5,646 bases of DNA, taken from Clostridia bacterium. GTDB taxonomy: Bacteria; Bacillota; Clostridia; Oscillospirales; CAG-272. The notes under the pieces were generated by a model. The model did not search any database. It worked only from the letters and a program-made list of their open reading frames with translations, and was not told where the DNA came from. Location of the stretch: assembly GCA_017411935.1 (NCBI GenBank), contig JAFQPC010000185.1, forward strand, positions 1 through 5,646, given 5' to 3'. Numbering within the stretch: the first letter of the stretch is position 1; every line of letters starts with the position of its first letter. Of this stretch, positions 1 through 4,537 are shown piece after piece. Both the position numbers and the translations under genes were made by a program.

Positions 1-821
1 CCGATCTTGACGAAATGCTCGCAAAGGAAGAATTCGATCTGATCGACATCTGTTTGCCTACCTATTTGCATAAAGAATATACGATTCGTATGCTCCGCGC
101 GGGAAAACACGTTCTGTGTGAGAAGCCGATGTCGCTCAAGGCAGAGGATTGCGAGGAGATGATCCGCGTGGCAAAGGAAGAAGACCGTAAACTGATGATC
201 GGTCAGTGTCTGCGCTTTGATCTTCCGTACCTCTTTTTCAAGGAGTGCATCGACGACGGTCGTTTCGGCGCGGTCAAGAGCCTCTTTATGGAGCGTCTGG
301 GTTCGCATCCCACGTGGGGCTTTGAGGATTGGTTTTCCGACGAGACGAAGAGTGGCGGATGCCTGCTCGATCTGCATGTACACGACATTGATATGGCTCG
401 TTTCCTTCTCGGTGAGCCGAAGGCGGTCAGCGCGATCTCTTACGACGGAATTGCTCGTTGGGAAATGGTCAACAGCCGTCTCATTTACGATGACGTGATG
501 GTTGTGATAAACGGTTCTTGGGACGAAGCCCCCACGAGAGGCTTTGAGACGCTTTGCCGTATGAGATTTGAAAAGGCACAAGTCGTGATGCGCGGTAGCA
601 AGATCACGGTCTATCCCAACGAGGGAGAAACTTACGAGGTCGAGATCCCGAAGCGTGACTGCTACGCCGAGGAGATCCGTATGATCGCAAATCTCGTGAT
701 GAACCCCGAGATGAAGAATGAAGCAAACCCGCCCGAGAGTGCGAAGAATACGGTTGCCCTCGCAAACAAGCTTCGCGAGAGCTGCGATCTTGGCGGTCAG
801 ATCCTTTCCTTTGAGGCTTGA
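1..821 (+). CDS. Gfo/Idh/MocA-family oxidoreductase, 5'-truncated by the window edge
   Basis: This is an NAD(P)-dependent dehydrogenase or reductase of the glucose-fructose oxidoreductase / inositol dehydrogenase / MocA family, which acts in the cytoplasm on sugars, cyclitols or related polyols. The reading frame is open from the first bases, before the ATG at 15, so that ATG is internal. About 272 codons are visible against a usual 330-350, so the N-terminal part with the GxGxxG dinucleotide loop is missing. The end of the Rossmann fold is recognisable (LIDICLPTYLH), followed by the CEKP motif with the catalytic lysine at 123-125. The DxxxH signature has Asp at 369-371 and His at 381-383, within GGCLLDLHVHDID, matching the family's catalytic Asp/His pair. 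The C-terminal part is the usual alpha/beta substrate domain. It stops at TGA 819-821, 28 bases before the next promoter, so it belongs to a different transcription unit from the operon that follows. The exact substrate cannot be told. Confidence 0.93.
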   Translation, partial: DLDEMLAKEEFDLIDICLPTYLHKEYTIRMLRAGKHVLCEKPMSLKAEDCEEMIRVAKEEDRKLMIGQCLRFDLPYLFFKECIDDGRFGAVKSLFMERLGSHPTWGFEDWFSDETKSGGCLLDLHVHDIDMARFLLGEPKAVSAISYDGIARWEMVNSRLIYDDVMVVINGSWDEAPTRGFETLCRMRFEKAQVVMRGSKITVYPNEGETYEVEIPKRDCYAEEIRMIANLVMNPEMKNEANPPESAKNTVALANKLRESCDLGGQILSFEA

Positions 822-830
822 GCGTCAAAA

Positions 831-848
831 AGAATTTTTTAAAATTCT
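831..848. promoter_or_regulatory. AT-rich palindrome abutting the -35 box (operator or UP-element candidate)
   Basis: The sequence AGAATTTTTTAAAATTCT has 8-base inverted arms around a central TT and ends one base before the TTGACA box. It covers about -38 to -55 relative to the expected transcription start, which is where an AT-rich UP element binds the alpha subunit of RNA polymerase. The symmetry also allows a repressor or activator site. It has no following T-run, so it is a poor terminator for the upstream gene. The dyad is seen directly; its function is inferred. Confidence 0.4.
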
Positions 849-849
849 C

Positions 850-878
850 TTGACAAACGCCAAGCGAAGTGTTATAAT
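850..878 (+). promoter_or_regulatory. Consensus sigma-A promoter of the redox operon
   Basis: TTGACA at 850-855 and TATAAT at 873-878 are separated by 17 bases, a perfect match to the housekeeping consensus. Transcription should start near 885, giving a leader of about 109 nt before the ATG at 994. The flanking DNA upstream is A/T-rich. A promoter this strong on a catabolic-type operon suggests that control comes after initiation, which fits the terminator hairpin just downstream. Confidence 0.9.
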
Positions 879-903
879 ACCAAAGGAAAATTAAAAATCA
901 ACG

Positions 904-972
904 CAGAGATTTGGAGATGCGCAAAAAAGACGGAAGGACCTTCCGTGTTTTTTGCGCATCTTTTTTTCTCTG
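904..972 (+). terminator. Intrinsic terminator in the operon leader (candidate attenuator/antitermination site)
   Basis: The core hairpin pairs 916-928 with 948-960 (13 bp), then a G-G mismatch, then 930-936 with 940-946 (7 bp), with a three-base loop. Seven T residues follow at 961-967, a textbook Rho-independent terminator. Pairing can also continue outward: 913-915 with 961-963 (two G-U pairs), a symmetric UUU/UUU internal loop, then CAGAGA 904-909 with TCTCTG 967-972. The T-run itself could therefore become partly paired once transcribed. The structure lies after the promoter and before the ribosome-binding site, so it would stop transcription before the operon unless relieved. The minus-strand reading lacks a T-run, so it is not a bidirectional terminator for the upstream gene. 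In Bacillus subtilis, GlpP antiterminates at a leader terminator of the glycerol-3-phosphate dehydrogenase gene glpD; the same logic is inferred here. Confidence 0.82.
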
Positions 973-993
973 AGAGAGAAGAAAGGAACGCGT

Positions 994-2430
994 ATGAAAT
1001 ACGACATTACAATCATTGGTGCGGGCGTTGTCGGCGGAATGATCGCAAGAGAGCTGGCAAAATATGACCTTCGTCTGTGTCTTCTCGAAAAAGAGAACGA
1101 CGTTGCCATGGGTGCGACCAAGGCAAACAGTGCCATCGTGCACGCGGGATTTGACGCAAAGGAGGGCTCGCTCAAGGCAAAGCTGAACGTGCGCGGCTCG
1201 CGTATGATGCCTAAGGTTACCGAGGAGCTCGGTGTCAAGTATCAAAGAAACGAATCGCTTGTCGTTGCCTTTGCGCACGAGAGAGCCGAGGTCGAAGCAA
1301 TTTACGAAAGAGGAATTCGCAATGGAGTCGAGGGACTTCGTATCGTGGAGCACGACGAGCTGCTTGCTCTTGAGCCGAACGTCAACCCCGAGCTTGACTG
1401 CGCACTGCTGGCTCCCACGGGCGCGATCGTCTGCCCCTACGAGCTTTGCATCGCCGCCGTCGGAAACGCGATGGACAATGGCGCGGAGCTGAAGCTTAAT
1501 TTCAAGGTTGAGTCGATCGAACAGAAGAACGGTGGCTACGTTATCACCGCAGAGAACGGCGAGGCTGTCGAGACGGCGATCGTCATCAACTGTGCGGGCG
1601 TGTATTCCGAGGAGATCGCAAAAATGACGGGCGACGCCGACTTTACGGTACACCCCCGTCGCGGCGAATATATGGTGCTCGACAAGGAGTGCGGTAATTT
1701 CACGAAGCGCACGATCTTCCATACGCCCACGAAGATGGGTAAGGGAATCCTCGTTTCTCCCACGGTTGACGGAAACCTGTTGCTCGGACCGACGGCGACC
1801 GATATTGAGGACAAGACCGACGTATCGACCACGCCCGAGGGCTTTGCTACGATCTTTGAGAAATCGAGCGATAACGTCGCAAAGATTCCTTTCAATAAAG
1901 TAATTACTTCCTTTACGGGTCTGCGTGCTGTCGGAAGCACGGGGGACTTTATCATCAAGCACCGCGAGGGCGTTGTAACGCTGGCGGGTATCGAGAGCCC
2001 CGGACTTTCGTCCGCTCCCGCGATTGCCGAGTACGTTGAGCAGATGCTCCGTGACGAGATGGGAATGAATGCTCCCGTCAAGGCAAGCTATAACCCCGTT
2101 CGCAAGGCGGGTCACTATTTCCACGATCTTTCGATGGAAGAAAAGAATGAGATCATCAAAAAGGATCCCCGTTACGGACGCATCGTCTGCCGTTGTGAGG
2201 GCATTACCGAGGGTGAGATCGTCGAGGCGGTCCATCGCAATCCCGGTGCGTCGGACGTGGACGGTGTCAAGCGCCGCACGAGAAGCGGTATGGGACGCTG
2301 TCAGGGCGGCTTTTGCTCTCCGATCGTCGTGGATATCATTGCAAGAGAAAAACAGATGGCGTTCTGTGACGTAACGAAGTTTGGTGGCGCGTCGGTCATC
2401 AATTACCAGAAAACAAAGGGGGAGAACTGA
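994..2430 (+). CDS. GlpA-like FAD-dependent glycerol-3-phosphate dehydrogenase with C-terminal BFD-like [2Fe-2S] domain
   Basis: This 478-residue flavoprotein belongs to the DAO/GlpA/LhgO superfamily and is predicted to interconvert glycerol 3-phosphate and dihydroxyacetone phosphate with FAD. The N terminus has the dinucleotide-binding GAGVVG at residues 9-14, followed by the family segments NSAIVHAGFDA, HPRRGEYMVLDK and SPGLSSAPAIAEY. The C-terminal domain (about residues 390-460) is BFD-like and carries four cysteines, C399, C401, C436 and C441 (CxC and CxxxxC), expected to hold a [2Fe-2S] cluster. E. coli GlpA has a similar tail but is longer (about 540 residues). The start at 994 is supported by AAGGA at 983-987, six bases upstream; earlier in-frame starts lie inside the terminator hairpin. 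It is the first gene of a three-gene operon, one base from the next start. L-2-hydroxyglutarate oxidation is the main alternative from family resemblance, but the partner genes favour the glycerol-3-phosphate assignment. Confidence 0.85.
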   Translation: MKYDITIIGAGVVGGMIARELAKYDLRLCLLEKENDVAMGATKANSAIVHAGFDAKEGSLKAKLNVRGSRMMPKVTEELGVKYQRNESLVVAFAHERAEVEAIYERGIRNGVEGLRIVEHDELLALEPNVNPELDCALLAPTGAIVCPYELCIAAVGNAMDNGAELKLNFKVESIEQKNGGYVITAENGEAVETAIVINCAGVYSEEIAKMTGDADFTVHPRRGEYMVLDKECGNFTKRTIFHTPTKMGKGILVSPTVDGNLLLGPTATDIEDKTDVSTTPEGFATIFEKSSDNVAKIPFNKVITSFTGLRAVGSTGDFIIKHREGVVTLAGIESPGLSSAPAIAEYVEQMLRDEMGMNAPVKASYNPVRKAGHYFHDLSMEEKNEIIKKDPRYGRIVCRCEGITEGEIVEAVHRNPGASDVDGVKRRTRSGMGRCQGGFCSPIVVDIIAREKQMAFCDVTKFGGASVINYQKTKGEN

Positions 2431-2431
2431 G

Positions 2432-3685
2432 ATGTCGAATATGATGAAGGTTGATCTTGTCATCGTTGGCGGCGGTCCTGCGGGAATGAGTGCCGCGGTT
2501 GCCGCATACGACGCGGGGCTGAGAAATATTCTGATCCTTGAACGTGACCGCAGTCTCGGCGGTATCCTCCGTCAGTGTATCCATAACGGATTCGGTCTGC
2601 ACCGCTTCAAGGAAGAATTGACGGGTCCCGAGTACGCTTACCGTTACGAGGTTCAGGTCAGAGAGAAAAATATCCCCTTTAAGCTCAATACGATGGTGCT
2701 CGATATCACCCCCGAAAAGGTCATCACCGCGATGAACTCGGAGGACGGTCTGTTTCAGATCGAGGCGGGCGCGATCATTCTCGCGATGGGTTGCCGCGAG
2801 CGTCCGAAGGGTGCGCTCAATATTTGCGGTACGCGTCCTGCGGGTGTCTTTACGGCAGGTACGGCACAGAAATTTGTCAATATGGACGGCTATATGCCCG
2901 GTAAAAAAGTCGTTATTCTCGGCTCGGGAGACATCGGTCTGATCATGGCGAGAAGGATGACGCTCGAGGGTGCCGAGGTCAAGGCGGTCTGTGAGCTGAT
3001 GCCGTATTCGGGCGGTCTTGCAAGAAATATCGAGCAGTGTCTCAACGATTTCGGTATTCCGCTGATGCTCAGCCACACTGTTGTTGAAATTCACGGCAAA
3101 GACCGTGTGACGGGGGTTACGATCGCCAAGGTCGACGAGCGCAGAAAGCCCATTGCCGAAACGAGACAGTATATTGAGTGTGACACGCTGCTTCTGTCGG
3201 TCGGACTTCTCCCCGAGAACGAGCTGACTAAGAGCGCGAAGATCCCGCTCTCGCCGATCACGGGCGGAGCGACGGTCGACCAGAACCGTCAGACCGAGAC
3301 CGAGGGCGTATTTGCCTGCGGAAACGTTCTGCACGTGCACGACCTCGTTGACTACGTTTCCGAGGAAGCCGAGATCGCGGGCAAAGCAGCGGTCGCTTAC
3401 CTTGAGGGCAAGGCGCTCTCGGGCAGAAATATTAAGCTTGCCACCGATGGCAAGGTTCGTTACACCGTTCCTCAGCGCATCACCGCCGAGGAGAACGTCA
3501 CCGTTTATTTCCGCGTTGCTGACGTTTACCGCGACGTTCGCATCGTCGTCCGCGACGGAGAGAACGTCCTTGTGAACAAGAAGAAGCAAAAGGTCGCTCC
3601 CGGTGAGATGGAGAGTCTGACGCTGACGGCAGAGATGATCGCAGGTGTTACGGGCGACACGCTCAGCTTCAGCATTGAACAGTAA
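2432..3685 (+). CDS. FAD/NAD(P)-dependent oxidoreductase, electron-transfer partner of the GlpA-like subunit
   Basis: This is a 417-residue pyridine nucleotide-disulfide-type flavoprotein. The FAD fold begins with GGGPAG at residues 13-18, and a second Rossmann motif GSGDIG at 164-169 should bind NAD(P)H. Family-typical segments are RQCIHNGFGLHRFKEELTGP, GCRERPKG (Cys121) and the C-terminal FAD motif ACGNVLHVHDLVDYVSEEAEIAG (Cys296-Gly-Asn). No thioredoxin-reductase CxxC is visible. After about residue 332 an 86-residue tail alternates beta-like segments (VRYTVPQRI, VTVYFRV, VRIVVRDG), probably a small beta-sandwich. The start at 2432 follows a strong AAAGGGGGAG at 2415-2424, seven bases upstream; the ATGs at 2441 and 2444 are too far from it. 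The upstream stop and this start are separated by one base, so translation is likely coupled. It is similar in length to E. coli GlpB but, with an apparent NAD(P) site, is probably not a membrane-quinone subunit. It likely exchanges electrons with NAD(P)(H); the acceptor is inferred. Confidence 0.88.
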   Translation: MSNMMKVDLVIVGGGPAGMSAAVAAYDAGLRNILILERDRSLGGILRQCIHNGFGLHRFKEELTGPEYAYRYEVQVREKNIPFKLNTMVLDITPEKVITAMNSEDGLFQIEAGAIILAMGCRERPKGALNICGTRPAGVFTAGTAQKFVNMDGYMPGKKVVILGSGDIGLIMARRMTLEGAEVKAVCELMPYSGGLARNIEQCLNDFGIPLMLSHTVVEIHGKDRVTGVTIAKVDERRKPIAETRQYIECDTLLLSVGLLPENELTKSAKIPLSPITGGATVDQNRQTETEGVFACGNVLHVHDLVDYVSEEAEIAGKAAVAYLEGKALSGRNIKLATDGKVRYTVPQRITAEENVTVYFRVADVYRDVRIVVRDGENVLVNKKKQKVAPGEMESLTLTAEMIAGVTGDTLSFSIEQ

Positions 3686-3704
3686 GACAAGGAGGAGAAG
3701 AAAA

Positions 3705-4067
3705 ATGATCAGAAATCTGACTTGTATCGTATGCCCCAAGGGTTGTCAGCTCAAGGTCGAGCTGGACGACGCAAATGCGAAGAACGTCCTCGCGGTCGAG
3801 GGTCACACCTGTAAGAGAGGCGAGAAATACGCGCACGACGAGTGCACCGCACCGATGAGAACGCTGACGACGACGGCAGCCGTCGAGGGCGGCGGTGTCG
3901 TTCCCGTCAAGACCGACCGAGTGATCCCGAAGGAAATGATGTTCGAGTGTATGAAGGCAGTGAACACCATTCGCGTTCCCGCCGATGCTAAGCTCGGCGA
4001 CGTCGTTCTTGAAAACGTGCTCGGTACGGGCGCGAATATCGTGACCACGAGAAACGTACAGCTTTAA
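3705..4067 (+). CDS. DUF1667-family small iron-sulfur protein
   Basis: This 120-residue protein matches the DUF1667 family, found as the third gene of this type of oxidoreductase operon in Clostridia and Thermotoga. Its N terminus reads LTCIVCPKGCQL, and a fourth cysteine lies in GHTCKRGEKYA. The spacing C7-x2-C10-x3-C14-x21-C36 resembles the [4Fe-4S] site at the N terminus of molybdopterin oxidoreductases, so a cluster is likely although not proven. The C-terminal half (RVIPKEMMFECMKAVNTIRV, GDVVLENVLGTGANIVTTRNV) is typical of the family. No signal peptide or membrane segment is seen. The start at 3705 is set by AAGGAGGAG at 3689-3697, about eight bases upstream, and the gap from the preceding stop is 19 bases. 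It probably relays electrons between the two flavoproteins, taking the place of the larger GlpC of E. coli; this role is inference. Confidence 0.9.
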   Translation: MIRNLTCIVCPKGCQLKVELDDANAKNVLAVEGHTCKRGEKYAHDECTAPMRTLTTTAAVEGGGVVPVKTDRVIPKEMMFECMKAVNTIRVPADAKLGDVVLENVLGTGANIVTTRNVQL

Positions 4068-4071
4068 TATG

Positions 4072-4130
4072 AAAAAAGACAGCGCGACCGAGAGGGAAGA
4101 CCTTTCGGCTGCGCTGTTTCTTACTTTTTT
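4072..4130 (+). terminator. Rho-independent terminator of the redox operon
   Basis: Five bases after the TAA of the last operon gene, an A-run leads into a hairpin. ACAGCGC 4079-4085 pairs with GCGCTGT 4111-4117, then after a wobble and one mismatch 4088-4095 pairs with 4101-4108 (one G-T wobble), leaving the loop GAAGA. A T-rich tail follows, ending with six Ts at 4125-4130. The hairpin tip (GGGAAGACCTTTC) resembles the tip of the leader terminator (GGAAGGACCTTCC), suggesting a terminator style common in this genome. Confidence 0.85.
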
Positions 4131-4149
4131 GATGTGGGGAAAAAGCCGT

Positions 4150-4167
4150 AGCTTTTTTTGAAAAGCT
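4150..4167. repeat. Short perfect inverted repeat
   Basis: AGCTTTT at 4150-4156 and AAAAGCT at 4161-4167 form a 7-bp stem with a four-base loop, followed by an A-run on the + strand. An alternative pairing of 4151-4158 with 4168-4175 also exists. It lies between the operon terminator and the rpoB promoter, so it is probably not transcribed on the + strand under normal conditions. No function is assigned. Confidence 0.4.
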
Positions 4168-4175
4168 AAAAAAGC

Positions 4176-4193
4176 CAATAACAATAACAATAA
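4176..4193. repeat. Three tandem copies of CAATAA
   Basis: The hexamer CAATAA is repeated exactly three times, head to tail. It is a simple-sequence tract in untranslated DNA and could vary in copy number by slippage. No known role. Confidence 0.7.
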
Positions 4194-4238
4194 GAGGAGG
4201 AACAAAATCCTCCGAAACCTCCTCAAAAACCTCCTCCC
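4194..4238. repeat. One GAGGAGG and three CCTCC-type segments with mutually exclusive pairing
   Basis: GAGGAGGA at 4194-4201 is followed by TCCTCC at 4208-4213, CCTCCTC at 4218-4224 and CCTCCTC at 4230-4236, separated by A-rich spacers. The first segment can pair with any of the three (6, 7 and 7 bp). On the minus strand the same tract reads as three consecutive Shine-Dalgarno-like purine blocks, but no credible minus-strand gene follows. It lies between a terminator and a promoter, so its role is unknown. Confidence 0.6.
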
Positions 4239-4280
4239 AAAAGAGAAAATTTAATTTTTTAAGTTTTTTTTGAAAAACGC

Positions 4281-4309
4281 TTGACAAACGCGCGGAACGA
4301 TGATATAAT
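4281..4309 (+). promoter_or_regulatory. Consensus sigma-A promoter upstream of rpoB
   Basis: TTGACA at 4281-4286 and TATAAT at 4304-4309 are separated by 17 bases, again a perfect consensus. Upstream, 4243-4276 is almost pure A/T with A- and T-runs, a good UP-element candidate. The expected transcription start is near 4316, giving a leader of about 222 nt. This promoter shares the 12-mer CTTGACAAACGC (4280-4291) with the redox-operon promoter (849-860). Confidence 0.9.
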
Positions 4310-4355
4310 ATTAAACTGCATTATAATTGCTTACTATGCCCTATTTTTGGTAAAG

Positions 4356-4381
4356 TCACAAAAATGTTACAAATTTTGTGA
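4356..4381. promoter_or_regulatory. Inverted repeat TCACAAAA/TTTTGTGA in the rpoB leader
   Basis: Arms of eight bases, TCACAAAA at 4356-4363 and TTTTGTGA at 4374-4381, flank a ten-base centre. As DNA it could be a protein-binding dyad about 40-65 bases after the transcription start; as RNA it forms an 8-bp AU-rich hairpin. The half-sites have the opposite orientation to the CRP (TGTGA-N6-TCACA) and Rex patterns, so neither regulator is implied. Confidence 0.45.
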
Positions 4382-4386
4382 AAATT

Positions 4387-4437
4387 TTTTGCGAAAAAAT
4401 TGAAAACTTTTTGAAAATTTTTACGGTTTTCGCAAAA
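4387..4437 (+). promoter_or_regulatory. 11-bp stem with large A/T loop in the rpoB leader
   Basis: TTTTGCGAAAA at 4387-4397 pairs perfectly with TTTTCGCAAAA at 4427-4437, leaving a 29-base loop. The pairing can resume beyond a small bulge between AAA 4382-4384 and TTT 4438-4440. Inside the loop an 11-base unit (TTGAAAAcTTT, TTGAAAAtTTT) is repeated at 4400 and 4411. It is not followed directly by a T-run, so it is not a classic terminator. Confidence 0.5.
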
Positions 4438-4484
4438 TTTCTCGACATTTTTTTACTTTATTATAATAGGCGCAGGCAAGCGGA

Positions 4485-4510
4485 CGTTGTCGCAGGGAAC
4501 TGCGGGAACG
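4485..4510 (+). promoter_or_regulatory. GNRA-tetraloop hairpin just upstream of the rpoB ribosome-binding site
   Basis: CGCAG at 4491-4495 and CTGCG at 4500-4504 enclose the loop GGAA, which fits the stable GNRA tetraloop pattern. CGTT at 4485-4488 pairs with AACG at 4507-4510 across a 2x2 internal loop, extending the stem. It ends 12 bases before GGAGTGAG (4523-4530) and 27 bases before the ATG, close enough to influence ribosome loading. Confidence 0.55.
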
Positions 4511-4537
4511 ATTACTTTGAATGGAGTGAGAAAATTC

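Larger units (their letters stand above)
4316..4537 (+). promoter_or_regulatory. Structured, AT-rich 5' leader of rpoB
   Basis: This stretch of about 220 bases between the consensus promoter and the rpoB start holds no credible gene. It contains a dyad at 4356-4381, a long A/T-dominated stem at 4387-4437, a series of phased A-tracts from about 4360 to 4437 and a compact tetraloop hairpin at 4485-4510, listed separately where distinct. A TATAAT at 4462-4467 has a near -35 (TCGACA, 4442-4447) only 14 bases away, too close for a normal promoter. Such a long leader suggests control of rpoB after transcription initiation, but this is inferred from structure alone. Confidence 0.5.

Noticed and set aside
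831..848. Terminator of the Gfo/Idh/MocA gene
   Set aside because: The stem is pure A/T apart from one pair and no T-run follows; it directly precedes the next -35 box.
917..973. 18-codon leader peptide MRKKDGRTFRVFCASFFL spanning the terminator
   Set aside because: GGAG touches the ATG directly, so there is no usable spacing, and the codons are dictated by the hairpin arms. No run of codons for a plausible effector amino acid is present.
898..2463. Very long minus-strand open frame (521 codons) opposite the GlpA-like gene
   Set aside because: It mirrors the sense gene, has no recognisable family motif and begins without a ribosome-binding site; it results from the sense gene's codon bias.
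2399..3739. Long minus-strand open frame (446 codons) opposite the second oxidoreductase
   Set aside because: No domain is recognisable in its translation, while the sense frame has clear FAD and NAD(P) motifs and a strong ribosome-binding site.
4069..4161. 30-codon frame starting MKKDSATERED within the operon terminator
   Set aside because: It has no ribosome-binding site and simply reads through the terminator hairpin.
3669..4226. Minus-strand frame with a leucine-rich hydrophobic start, resembling a signal peptide
   Set aside because: The leucines come from the CAATAA repeats and the CCTCC cluster read backwards, and the rest is antisense to the DUF1667 gene and the terminator.
4356..4381. 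CRP/FNR- or Rex-type operator
   Set aside because: The half-sites point the opposite way from the known consensus and lie downstream of the transcription start.
4442..4467. Second rpoB promoter, TCGACA with TATAAT
   Set aside because: The spacer is only 14 bases and no better -35 is present at 16-18 bases, so it is at best very weak.
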